Below are positions 1-11,331 of a stretch of 64,000 nucleotides of DNA, one piece after another. Source of the stretch: Hyparrhenia diplandra (lineage: Eukaryota; Streptophyta; Magnoliopsida; Poales; Poaceae); NCBI GenBank assembly GCA_015847255.1, contig JADLZK010005562.1:186001-250000 (forward strand), written 5' to 3'. Within the stretch, counting starts at the first letter, position 1; every line of letters begins with the position of its first letter. A program made the position numbers and the translations under genes. Below the pieces are notes generated by a model, which worked only from the letters and a program-made list of their open reading frames with translations, made no database searches and was not told where the DNA came from.

Positions 1-1284
1 TGGAGTCTAGTGGACGTCATACACAGGACCGCGGTGCGGCGTTTTGATACGCTATCGGGTCATACAGGACCGGATACAGGAGAGCAGTGCAGTCAGTCTA
101 AGCTGCTGTCTCTTTTGGGGATCATGCCGTGCCAGAGCTGGGGGAGACTGCATGCGCCCTCTCACCATCGTGGCCGCGTCACCGTACGCCGCTGGATAGC
201 AAGCGCCGCCGTCAAGTAGAGATCCCGTACGTGTGGAGGTCCACGTCTCTTCCTCACGCCATGTCGCTACCCAAGTCAGCTGCTGCACGAGAGTCCGCCG
301 TGGGCGATGAAGGTGGTCGGTCGCTGCCGTGTCACATTATCATCAGTCCGTTCCAGCGAAGCTAGCTTGTTGCCCGTCTATCAGTACCTCGACTACTGAA
401 GACGGATCTGCTGATGGTTAGTCATGGGCCGGCTGCCCAAGGCCCAGGAAGGCGAATCCGATGTTCGTTGGAGAAGAATGGGCTGCTTGATCCGCGCCTG
501 CGTGCGTGAGAGAGGCGCTGCCTCTGTACTAGTATAAGAACCAGGGAAACGCTCTGAGAGCGCCATCGTATTTGAACACACATTTCGAATTCAGTTAATC
601 ATTCCTCCTACTTGTTCTTCTTCCTCTCAATTCCCCAATTCTTCTCCACTATACCTATGGCCGCTTACACCGTCTCACCTGGGAGTCTGATCCGCCGCGG
701 GCGACGATGGTAAGAATACTCTTCTTCTATAGAAGCTTCACACACGCCTATATGAATGTGCAATAGCTGGATAGCAATGCAAGCTTTAGTAATTAATTTC
801 CAACTTTGCTAGCTAAGCATGGTACAGTTCGTTTTCTTCTTCTAACCTGTACCTCGGCGACACGGTACCTTCTGTGACGACGACACGATGTCTCTCTCCC
901 CACCTCTACTTGTTGTCGCGGTCAAATTTTTGATATCCACGTCCTCTGCTTAGACTTATTCCTGTACCATGTGTCCACACTTCAAGCACGCCCATCTATC
1001 TACATCTCTAATAATCTTAAACCCCACTAATTACTGATGTATCTCAACATGAACGTTGCCTACCACAGCAGTACACTATCATTTACAATTAAAATCTACT
1101 CGGACATGCAATTGAGATATCCAAGTCAACAAGATACATAAGCATTTTATTGTCCACGTGGACGTATCACGCAATCTACTTGTATTGTTATATTTCTTCC
1201 CGTGAGTAATTATATATAGTCTAATTTATTATAAATTATTTTCAATTCCAGCGACAATATGTGAGGTATGTTTCTAGTTATATA
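1..1284. other. Upstream intergenic region of the carboxypeptidase gene
   Basis: No convincing coding sequence. At 531-710 there is a promoter-like arrangement: a TATA-like tataag at about 533, then a pyrimidine-rich stretch at 600-655, then a short open frame from an ATG at 657 that ends after 18 codons at 711-713, overlapping a donor-like gatg/gtaaga near 710. This could be a 5'-UTR exon of the downstream gene followed by a leader intron, but no acceptor or transcript evidence fixes that. The rest, 720-1284, is AT-rich with nothing recognised. Confidence 0.3.
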
Positions 1285-1407
1285 CTCTCTCCGTTCCAAA
1301 TTATAAGTCGCTTGACTTTTTTGGTTCATTCATTTTGCTATATATCTAGATGCATAGTAAAATAGAGATATCAAAAAAAAACAAAGAGACTCTTGGAACG
1401 GAGGGAG
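1285..1407. mobile_element. Stowaway-type MITE
   Basis: About 123 bp. Left end ctctctccgttcc at 1285-1297 and right end ggaacggagggag at 1395-1407 are inverted repeats with one mismatch, flanked by TA dinucleotides at 1283-1284 and 1408-1409. The subterminal motif aaattataagtcgcttgac is the usual signature of the grass Stowaway (Tc1/Mariner-derived) family. It sits about 80 bp upstream of the carboxypeptidase ATG, so it may lie in the promoter or 5' leader. Confidence 0.88.
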
Positions 1408-1485
1408 TATATACTAGCAGTAAGTATCCCATGAATGGGAACATATACATGGTCTCTGTAATCATCCAACAACTAATTGTGCACG

Positions 1486-3971
1486 ATGGCCGGTAGTCTC
1501 CCTCTTGCTCGACTAGTTCTTCTTCTACCCGTGTCGCTTGCATTGGCATGGCCAGCAACGGCTAGCAGTGCCGCTGCCAAAGACCGCATCGGCTGGCTGC
1601 CGGGGCAGCCGGCCGTGGACTTCCCGATGTACTCCGGGTATGTGGTGCTGGACAAGGGCGCCGGCGGGCGGGCGCTGTTCTACTGGCTCCAGGAGGTGCC
1701 ACCGGAGGTCCAGCCGGCGCCACTAGTGCTCTGGCTGAACGGCGGGCCGGGGTGCTTGTCGGTGGCGTTGGGCGCGTCCGAGGAGCTCGGCGCGTTCCGT
1801 ATCCAGCCTGACGGCGCGACGCTATTCCTCAACGACGACCGGTGGAACAAAGCGGCGAGCATCTTGTTCCTGGAGTCTCCGGCCGGCGTGGGATTCTCCT
1901 ACACCAATACCAGCTCCGACCTTTACGCCTACGGCGACAACAGAACAGCCCACGAATCCTACACTTTCCTGGTGAAATGGTTCGAGAGGTTCCCGGAGTA
2001 CAACCACCGTGATTTCTACATCGCCGGAGAGAGCTACGGAGGGCACTATGTCCCGCAGCTGTCCCAGCTGGTTTACCAGAACAACGCCGGCGTCGCGAAA
2101 CCTATCATAAACTTGAAAGGTTTCATGGTCGGCAACGCGGTGATCAACGACCACACCGACTACGTCGGCATGTTTGAGTCGTGGTGGAACCACGGGCTGG
2201 TCTCCGACGCCACGTACGCGCTGCTGAGGGCCTCCTGCGGCGGCCTTAACGACTCCATCATCCACCCCTCGCCGGCATGCGACGCGGCGCAGGACGTGGC
2301 CTGGGCGAAGAAGGGAGACATCGACATGTACAGCATCTACACGCCCCCTTGCAACCTGACGTCCTCATCGTCGTCGTCGTCAGCGACCAAGAGAGCATGG
2401 AAGTCTTCGTGGATGGGGGGATCTTCGTATGACCCGTGCAGCGAGATCCACTCCACGGTTTACTACAACCGGCCGGAGGTGCAGAGGGCTCTCCACGCCA
2501 ACGTCACCGGATCAATAAACTATCCATGGGCGACCTGCAGGTTCGTGCGTGCGTGCATGTGTGGCAAAATGTTTCTTTCTTCTCAGTCCAGGCATGCTGC
2601 AGCTGCACCTTAAAAACGACAAAAAAAAAAAAAAAAAAAAAAAAACTCCACACAAACAATGGTTTAGCTTGCACGATTATTTTCATTATTGACGTTCACT
2701 ACTCGATTTTCTTACTTCTTGGCACTCGGAAATGCTCTCGCAAAGGTTTTGCCGAGTGCCCGACAAAAGTCACTTAGCAAACCTCTATATGAACGAATCA
2801 TAGAGGTTTCTTTCATCACCAAAATACTAAGACAATAGACAGATCTGTGTGTATTATTTGTTCAATTGTCTAGTTATATACATATATGCTCATTTTGCAT
2901 CCTGCTCCATGAATTTCAGTGATACAATCCACAACAACTGGGGAGATTCGCCAAGCTCCATGCTTCCTATCTACAAAGAGCTTATCGCAGCTGGCCTGAG
3001 GATATGGGTCTTCAGGTCAGTTCGTTGCTGCATTTTTTTTGTTTGAAACAAATGGGCAGCAGGAGAGCTGCCAATTATGTTTGCCTAGACAGTTGTTGTT
3101 TTGCACTTATCTGACGGAATGATTGACTAAACAAGTGCATTGCGTCAGCTGTCAGCTGCATAATATATTTAATATTCCTCTGTGGACCGTGTCGTTTTCA
3201 TGAATAGCAGAAGGCCCCAAAATAGTTAGTCGTTCACAAGTTGTCTCTTGCTCGTGCTTCAAGTTTGTCCGCAATTGTGACGTCTGCCAACTTGCATGTT
3301 TTCATGTGTGCCAAAATTTCGCCAACTATTTAGGAATTTAAAATCACGGTTGTCCTGTCATCAGCAAGAATAATTACAAATAATTAAGTCTGAAAATGAA
3401 ACACAACTGCATTTGAATGCAACTACTACTGAACACAATTTTCTTTGCTTGGACATGGATTTTCAAAAGGTCATCTTCAACTGATAGATCAATGATTGAT
3501 CTCTTGTTTATTTTGCAGTGGAGACACGGACGCAGTAATCCCCTTAACATCGACAAGATACTCCATTGATACTCTTGGCCTCCCAACTACCACAAGCTGG
3601 TACCCATGGTATGATGAGAAACAGGTCAGCTTTCATTCATTCTACTCAACCGGCCTTCCTCATCTGAACCTCATGACCGATAGATAGACATACATCTCTG
3701 AATTTTAGTTTCTAGTCACATTTCACGTCAATATGCAAATTGCACTAGTATTCACACATGCTTCAAGTCGACAACAATTAATCTGTGCTAATAATCATTT
3801 GTCATTGAATTGAAATACGTTGGTGGATGGAGTCAAGTGTACAAGGGTCTGACCTTGGTGACCGTCCGTGGCGCAGGGCACCAGGTTCCCCACCGCCCAC
3901 TGCAAGCATTAGTATTGTTCCAACACTTCTTGGAGGGGAAACCAATGCCAAACAATGGAACCGTGGCATAG
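1486..3971 (+). CDS. Serine carboxypeptidase-like protein (group II, barley CP-II-3-like), four exons
   Basis: Exons 1486-2540, 2920-3015, 3519-3624 and 3819-3971 join to 1410 nt (469 residues). The ATG at 1486 starts a hydrophobic signal peptide (about residues 1-27), so the enzyme is expected in the vacuole or secretory path, cleaving C-terminal residues of peptides. Visible motifs: WLNGGPGC at 83-90, GESYGGHY with nucleophile Ser183, SGDTDAVIP with the catalytic-type Asp near 388, and GAGHQVPHRP with His440. Introns 1 and 2 are GT-AG. Intron 3 has a normal donor (cag/gtcagc) but the bases before exon 4 are AC, not AG. The usual GPGCSS is GPGCLS here. A poly-serine stretch lies in the linker near residue 300. 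Length and fold match the family. It could be a functional gene using an alternative acceptor, or a recent pseudogene. Confidence 0.9.
2541..2919 (+). other. Carboxypeptidase intron 1 with poly-A run and short inverted repeat
   Basis: The intron carries an A-run of about 26 bases (2618-2645, a few interruptions at the start). At 2718-2761 a short inverted repeat is built on ggcactcgg / ccgagtgcc. That motif is common in the subterminal regions of grass CACTA elements, so this may be a small remnant, but no CACTA end is present. Confidence 0.4.
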
Positions 3972-6102
3972 TAGTTATTTCTTTCCAATGCATGTACATT
4001 GTACACACAAGTTAAAATTGAAGAACAAGAACAAAGGCACGGGCATGCATGATACAATTTATTGACTTTATGGTCTTCAAAACTGCAGAAGATCGATCGA
4101 AAGGAATCTTTGGTCTTTTAAATGTTGAGAAAGTAGGCAATTTCTAGATGAAAACCAGAACATAAATAATGACAATCTCACATACTTGTATGAGCATTGC
4201 TCGCATACTAACTAGAGATTAAACGCAGTGAACAAATATACTAGTATATGAGCATTGCTCGTATACTAGTTAGATTAAATAACATGAACAACGACATTGG
4301 ATCACGGGTTGTATGTACCTTCATCTATAGAGAGAGAGAATGTTGCTGGTGGTGGAGTTGCCCTTGCTGATGGTACTATGAAGTTGTCGATGAGTGGTGG
4401 GGGAAGAGCTCGGAGGAACTGACGACAAATATACCGGTACCTAGCACCATCTAACTTGGATGGAAAACAACCCATCATGGAAGTTGGGAGCAGCTGCTCA
4501 AAGGGTGCTCACCAAAAACGTTATTCGTCCAGCGCTCAAAGGATCACAAGGATGAGGGTTGCGGAGACCTGCTATCCCCATCATTGAACGCAGGCACAAG
4601 AGTTGGAGAAACTACGGTGAGTCGCTTAGCAACAAAAGAGACAAAAACCCTAGAACAATTAGATGTGTTGTTGGCCCATCGATAGGCTGTATATACAGGA
4701 CTGTCCTGCAACCCGATCTCGTGAAATCTTTACTGTTTAGGACTCCAATCAGTAAACTTAAAGACCAAGTAAACTAAAAACTAAAACTGCAAAATAGGCC
4801 GCACCGCCGCAACCATGATCGCATCCTCCACCCCGCCCCATGAGGCTAGCAAGCGGTCACGTGTGGGCTTCCTCAATGCTTCCTCAATCCTCCTCACACT
4901 AGACTTCACATGTGGAGAAAGCTTCCTTATTTAAGTATGGCTACCTCCATTTCCACAGGCATTATGGAGCTATGGAGTTCCTACTTCCCATCTTTGCACA
5001 AATCAATAGAACTTTGATATTTTTCAAAGAATTTCAGAATTTTTTAATTTAATTTGGACCCTAAGCCCACATGTATTCCAACACAAGATTGCAAAAATAA
5101 TATGACAAGTGGTTGTAGAGCAGGGGTGGATCCAATGAGTAGTACTGTGGGTAGGTCGAGGTGGCCCAAAAGTTTTTTTTTACTATTCTGTAACGCCCAA
5201 GAAAATCTGGCCCAAACGCTTAGTTTCTGTGTTTCACACCGTCGTCACTATCGTCAGCCCAGGCTTGAATTTGAGCACGAGCGCAGTGTCCAGGGACCCA
5301 GCCCCCGACCTCGACGTGATCCAGCGACCGCGAGCGAAGCCACAGGCCTCGGCCAGCCACCCCAACCTGCCGCACACCCGCGACCCCGCCCACTTCAGGC
5401 CTTGTGGCTCCATCTGTCCGCTGGTAGTCGGCGTCGCGTGCTTCAAGCCAGCGGGCCACAGCCATTCAATGCCAAACTTGTTGTCAAAAAAGTCAAACTT
5501 GGTGTAAAAAAAGTCAAATGACTTATAATTTGAGATGGAGGAAGTATCTTACTACATACGAGTTTTTTTTACTAGGACCACCTTAGATTCAAATCCTCTG
5601 CCACTGTGGCCATGATCTACAAAATCAGCATGATATGTGCAACTACGTAGCTCACATTTCCAACTCGACGGTCAGGTCAGTGGGCAAAGGTTCGGGACGT
5701 GAAGTAGAGAGATGGGCTGGGGAGACCGTAGAGGACGGTTGCCTGGGCCGGATCGCAGGCCCAACAAACAAGCGTCTAGACGGACTGACGCCCTGCCCAG
5801 CGTTATCGTACCTATTTGTCGTGGGAGAGAACGTGATTGCCAGTTCCTGTTTGGCGGGCACAGTCCATGACCCCTGAATGGCGGTACGGATGTATCCCAT
5901 TTATGAAATGTGAAATTTTGATTAGGCACAGTGAAATTTTTGCTTAGCGATGATTGTGCATTTGTTCATGCTAAGCTTGCGAGTTTTGCATTGTATTACA
6001 CCGAATGACATGTTAGGTTTTTGGTATACCCTTAATCCAAATCGTGGGCCCATCTTTCAACCAATATATTAATGGACAGAATCTGTTTACAAAAAAAAAA
6101 AT
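3972..6102. other. Intergenic region without a supportable gene
   Basis: Open frames here are short and overlap on both strands. Visible structure: an imperfect tandem duplication at about 4189-4294 built on tatgagcattgctcg; an AT-rich tract at 4980-5110; a GC-rich stretch at 5240-5460; and half of a degenerate Stowaway MITE at about 5480-5546, whose right end reads, in reverse complement, as a CTCCATCTCAAATTATAAGTC-like terminus. No matching left end was found. Confidence 0.4.
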
Positions 6103-6390
6103 GAGGTACGCCCCGGGCTCACCCTCGGCTGGGTACGCCCCCCTCGGATGTGTGATGCGTGGCATGGCTTTCTCGTACGCTGCAGCGAGTTCAGCCCAGT
6201 GCCTTGAGCTCGCTCACAGACCGTGCCTCCCAGCGTTGTGCTGTGCCATCAAGAGAGCCGAGCCGAGCCATGGGCAGGAGCCATGGGCAGGGAGAGAAGT
6301 TGAGCGACGGGAGGGCCGGGCCTAGGGGCGGGCATGCAACCAATGGGGGCCGAGGGCGCACAGTCCACGCGTTGCGCCCGGGGCGTACCC
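6103..6390. mobile_element. Possible small TIR element, unclassified
   Basis: ggtacgccccgggc at 6105-6118 and gcccggggcgtacc near 6376-6389 are perfect inverted repeats bounding about 290 bp of GC-rich sequence. An internal partial copy, gggtacgccccc, lies near 6131. No clear target-site duplication was seen, so it could be a MITE or just a palindromic GC-rich segment. Confidence 0.35.
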
Positions 6391-6773
6391 AAGTTTCTTC
6401 TTTTAGTATCAGGCCTCCGACAGACGACGGCCAACACGGCCAGCTGATGCCTAGATATAGAAACCGTAATGATACAATCCATCATCCTCCGATCTGCATA
6501 CTTGTGACCGTAAATACTAAATCGTAGATCCTCTTCCAGACTAGAATATGGCTGGTGATGCAAACCCTGAATTTCAGGAATTGTAAAAGGAGTCAGCATC
6601 ACTGAACCGTGAAAAGTAATCCATGTGTGATGCTTAGGTAGTAAATATTTGAATTTTACAACTAGTAATAGGTGAATATTATATATTATAAAATTACATA
6701 ATTGAGTAGTAATTATAATTACAGGTTTTCATAGTCAACAAGTAGTTATCTATGGAAAAATCATCACATAGTC

Positions 6774-7600
6774 AGAGCGTCAAAGCATCCCAAACAAATT
6801 CATGACCATGTACGTATAAAATTCATGAAAAAATCATCTTGTACAAATACCATGGGTGCTCACACATACAAATTAAATAGTTTGATAGTTTGAATCCTGG
6901 CAGACATGACACGTTGGGGAGCATCTCATCTGGTCTGTGCTGCCCGAATCCGCGGGGTCATAGGCACAGCTGCTTTGCAGGATCCACCATGACACTAGAT
7001 CTCCATGATATGCCAAGCCGATGGGGACAGCCGCTGCCGGTGCATTGGAGGTGGCGCCACGGGTTGGGTAGGGCACCCGCGGACCACCATCCTCTAAATC
7101 ACCAGCGAGCAGATGACGGCGCCATCGCAGGATACTCACCATGTCGATGATGCCTGGGCGTTGGGGAGGGCAGCCGCAGTCCCGGGCCCCTGGGGCCCTT
7201 GCCATCGCTCCAGAAATGGAACCATCTTCGGCACAGGGAAGGCCCACGTCGCGGCCGTCGTCCGTAGCGGAAGGACCACCGGAGAGGGTGCCGTTGCCGT
7301 ATTTGACAGATAGTGGTCCGTGGCCGGTTTGGAGGAGGTGCCGCTTCTGTTGCAGAAGATGCTGGTGAAGAGGTCAGGGGAAGGTGAAGCCGCAGACGCC
7401 GGTGGGGGACGGGGTTTATGGAACCGCGGCCGATCCAGGGTTAGGGGCCTGTCGCCGGGAGGGAAGCCGTTGCTGGGAAATGGGACTGCCGGAGGAGGCT
7501 GCAGCAGGTTCTTGGGCAGCAGGAAGTCGCCTCGGCCGCATCGTGAACGCTGGACCTGGTATGACAAGAAATGAGGGAGAGAAAATAAGGATTTCATTTG
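6774..7600 (-). repeat. NLR-downstream block, copy A (follows NLR1)
   Basis: Starting 3' of NLR1, this non-coding block is GC-rich near the gene (about 7020-7560) and AT-rich further out (6774-6900). It matches blocks at 31880-32480, 49930-50290 and 51130-52060, for example through aaacaaattcatgacc near 6793 and gccgatggg near 7017. The recurring position behind each NLR shows it was duplicated with the gene. Frames on both strands are open by composition and none is conserved as a protein, so I do not call a gene. Confidence 0.7.
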
Positions 7601-7736
7601 TAACTAGTATTTATTTATGGGAATTCTCAATATATATAGAGAGATAGACATTAATTCAGGAAATTTGGTGAGATGAATATATTATGTTGGTAAACGGATG
7701 GACATTAGATATTATATTACCTCTTGTGAGAACATG

Positions 7737-10700
7737 TTACCACCATGGCCCATCACGAAACACAGGACAGTTGGGATGTGCTTCGGCTGCACTCCTTAGC
7801 ACTGCCCTTAACTTGTGATTTTTGAACAAATAAACGCCCATCTCCCGGAGTGACGAGAGGCCGTATTCGAAGCCAAGCTTGTCACAAAAATGGTCATCCC
7901 AGCTGGCCGAACGCCTGAGTGCAAAACGAAACACCTGCAGGCATGGCATGAAGCGATCGCGAGGTGCTCCTCCAGTTGCAGAAGAAATAATTGGTCTCTG
8001 CAACTTATCCTCTGAAACAGAGGGTTTGACGACGTATGGGCGGTGTCCTCGACTCCACACATGAAACGAAATGCTCTTGTCCTCTTCGTTGGCGTGCAAC
8101 GAGAGCATCGCGTTCCACAGGTGGCAGGACCGCAGCTTGGGGAAGTAGACTTCTGCAGCATCCTTTTCAATGACGACCAAGACGCTGTTTACTGTGGCTG
8201 AGGTCCAAAATGCCAGGCAGAGAAAACGAAGCTCCGGTAGCATTCCAAGCATTTTCAGGTCGTGGTCATCCAGGTGTTCCAGAATCAGGTCCAGGTAGGA
8301 CAGGTTAGGAAGACACGAAGCATTGAAGCATGATGGCAGCTTGCTAAATCGGATGAATTCAAGTATAGCAAAGTACCGGAGACTGCTCGGGAGGCCAAAG
8401 TCTGTTACATGCATACTAGAATCACCTAAAATTGTCAGGTGCTCGAGTTTGTTGAGATGGTATACACATTCCCAGAAATTCCTTTCGGTGGCCTCACTGG
8501 CACCCCAAATACTAAGTTCGAGCACCCTGAGCTCCGTGGGAAGACGCCAACTTACTTGTTGCACTGAAACAGATATTGACAGCTCTTCCAAGGAGGTCAG
8601 CCTTGTCAACGAAAATATGGCATCATTACTATGCATCATGGTCCCAGGACCAATAGGGAGGGAGAGGCACACTAACTGTTTGGGCAAGCTCCCCAACGAT
8701 GGGCATTCTTCTAGAAATGATTCTTTCAGGTCTAGTGTCTGCAGGAACCTCAGACGTCCTATTTCTTGTGGGATCCTCTCCACAGATGTTCTCCTTATAC
8801 TGAGAAACCTTAGGTGAAGTAGATGTCCCACGTGCTCAAGTCGGAAACCGAAACTGCCCTCAGTTGCTTTGCAATTATCTATAACTAGCACACGTAGAAG
8901 CATGAATCCATGAAGTGGGTCCAATGCCTCAATACCACACCTGATGGCGAACAAGGACCTCACTTTTCCCATTTTCAAATCATCACCCTTACGATGACCA
9001 TGCCCCATGGTCTTATCGTGGTGGGCTAACCTATGCGACACATTATTGCTCTTGCCGTGGTCATTATCTAATTCTACACTGAAGAAATTTTCTTGGTGTG
9101 ACATGGAACGGATGAAATCAAGCACCATATCGTGGACACGGCAACCAATGACGCTGCTAGCATCATAGCGAGACTTTACCCCCTCGAACATGCTTCTATT
9201 TATGAGGTCACGGAAGTAACCCTGTCCAGTTTCAAATAACCTGATACCTTGTTTCTCCTCAACAAAACCCTCAGCTACCCAGCTCCAAACCAATGAATCT
9301 TTAGGTATAACGGAATCTTCCGGAAATGAACTAAGATACAACAAGCATGTCCTTAGATGTGCAGGAAGGTCATAGTAGCTAAAGGATACTATCCTCACAG
9401 TATTCTGTGCTTGTTTGTTATCTTCGCTTCCAAAACCAATAGACCTATATAGCTCATCCCATTTCTCCCTTGGTTTACCCGCCAATAAACTAGCCATTGT
9501 TATAATAGCTAGGGGTATGCCAGCACATTTCTTTAGAAATTTATCAGCGACGTCACATGGCTTATTATCCACCAATTTTCCTTGATGACCACCTATTCTT
9601 ATAAAGAATAACTCTCTGGAGCTATGATTAGGAAGTGGTGGTAGGTCATAAACTTCATAACCTTTTTCGCTGACCTCCCGGTTACGAGTTGTTATAATTA
9701 TTCTACTGTCACAATTATTGTCATCAAATGCCAATTTGATTGTTTCCCAAGACTCCTTCTCCCATAAGTCATCAATAACAATAAAATACCTATCCACACA
9801 AGAACCAAAAAGTTTTGAATTAATAATTAAGTTATCTATAACATACATATAAAAATTTAAGAAGCATGCCAATCTATAATATGTATGTTGTAAAAATACA
9901 ACTTCCTGGGACAACCGTGAACTGAAAAATACAAATTTGACTAGTACTTTTTATTTTAGAATTTTTTCTATAGAACACAACAATACTTTATAAGATTATA
10001 TTTCTAGACAACATACTCTCGTATTATTTTGAAATATACAGACTTAAGATTTGCAACAGATAGTTTAAAATGACTGGTACGGTTTAAGATAAAATTGAAA
10101 CAGTAGTGCAAACAGAAGATGATGGGTACCTCTTTTTCACGAAGGAACTTCCGGAGTTCGTTGATGAGTTGATATATTTGACGGCACGCTGAAAAATTGA
10201 AATTCATATATTTTTTATTGTCAGGTTCCATGAGAATACCCTGGATGACTTCTTGCGGGTTAGGCTTCCTGCCGACTGGAACAAAAGCCGTGCAGTCAAA
10301 ATCCCCATTAAGTTTATCATAGACAGCTTTGGCAAGTGTGGTCTTCCCCAGCCCACCAACTCCGGCAATTACTACAATCTTCGTCTTCAGGATTAAAGCG
10401 CCCTCCAGCTGCGGAGATTGAAGGATGGATATGAGCTCACCGCTTGACTTGTCGATGCCAACAAGGTCTTCCACTTTGTTGTACATGGCGTGAAGACGCG
10501 GATCAACTGCGGACATTGTGTCTGGCTTGTCCACATCAATATCGCCCACCTTGTACTTGCGACACCGCTCGGTCACCTCCTCGAGATGACTCATGATGTC
10601 CTTGGTTTTGACACTGATTTCACGCCGCGACTTGCTCTTGGTGAACAAGTTGGTGATTTTATTGCCCAAGCGTTTGAGCAGGCTCTTCTGCTTAGTGAAA

Positions 10701-10975
10701 TCAGGTCCCTTGACGCAGATGAGGAAGGTGTCGAGGACGTCCTCCATGTTGTAGGAGGCCTCCATGACATGGCGTACCCAGATCTGGACCTGCTCATCGA
10801 GCTGGTCCCACGGCACCTTTTCTACCTTCCGCAGGGCAGCTTGCGCGCAAGCAAGCTCCTCGGTGAGGGAGCTGATGCGCTTCTTCATGCCGGTTTGCAG
10901 CTTGTACTCCTCCTTTAGCAGCTCATGGAGCTTGGGGATAAGGCAGCCCATCGCGCCCATCACCAGGTTCGCCAT
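7737..10975 (-). CDS. NLR1: CC-NBS-LRR disease-resistance gene, nearly intact, frameshift at the exon junction
   Basis: Intracellular immune receptor of the grass CNL type. Exon 1 is 10975-10130 (ATG at 10975). It encodes an Rx-type coiled coil (about 1-125) with MEDVLD at 77-82, and the P-loop GVGGLGKTT at 205-213. The intron is 10129-9790. Exon 2, 9789-7737, carries kinase-2 RYFIVIDDLW, RNBS-B SRIIITTRN, GIPLAI (GLPL), a CLLYLSSFPED RNBS-D motif, VHDM (the MHD position) and about 14 leucine-rich repeats to the TAA at 7739-7737. Exon 2 has no internal stop. Exon 1 is 846 nt because an A-run before the donor has five bases instead of four in NLR2 and NLR4. Standard splicing would therefore shift frame and stop within a few codons. 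It is either a one-base pseudogene, a truncated CC-NB product, or a sequencing slip. The clade looks RGA5/Pik-2-like, but that is tentative. Confidence 0.88.
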
Positions 10976-11331
10976 GCTCCACGAGCGCTCTTGGCAGCTG
11001 CTTGGTGGACTGTGCTGTAGGAGAGTAGAACTTGTTGAGCGATCGATGTGGATTGGATGTATTGGTAACTGAGAGGTATCGTACATATTTATAGCCTGCC
11101 CCGGCTCTTGAATTTCCAGTCTTGCTGTGTCGTTAAATTGTGCAGTTCAATAATGTATCAAATCGGAAAATATTTAAGTACACTTTGGCCAAGCTAGGAA
11201 CAAAAACCTCGAGATGCGCAACCATTTACGCTTCTCTGTAACCACTACAAGTAAAAAATATACATATTTTTTCCACCAAACGGGAACCATCTCGAGATAT
11301 GCAGCAAGGCCGTCGTAACAACCAACGCTCC
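10976..11331 (-). promoter_or_regulatory. NLR1 proximal promoter
   Basis: Read on the minus strand, a good TATA box ctataaatat lies at 11094-11085, about 110 bp before the ATG at 10975, a normal plant leader length. The region ends abruptly at a LINE insertion whose target duplication begins at 11332, so anything further upstream was displaced by 3.4 kb. Confidence 0.6.

Noticed and set aside
1477..1485. Start of the carboxypeptidase frame at 1477
   Set aside because: The codon at 1477 is TTG; the first ATG, at 1486, directly precedes a good signal peptide.
6873..7597. Long minus-strand frames of 124 and 153 codons in the GC-rich region after NLR1
   Set aside because: The frames are not conserved between the duplicated copies at 32 kb, 50 kb and 52 kb, several frames are open at once, and no domain is recognisable; composition explains them.
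10490..11072. Plus-strand frames opposite NLR1 exon 1 (142 and 102 codons)
   Set aside because: Antisense shadows of the coiled-coil/P-loop exon; the same shadows appear opposite NLR2 and NLR4 exon 1.
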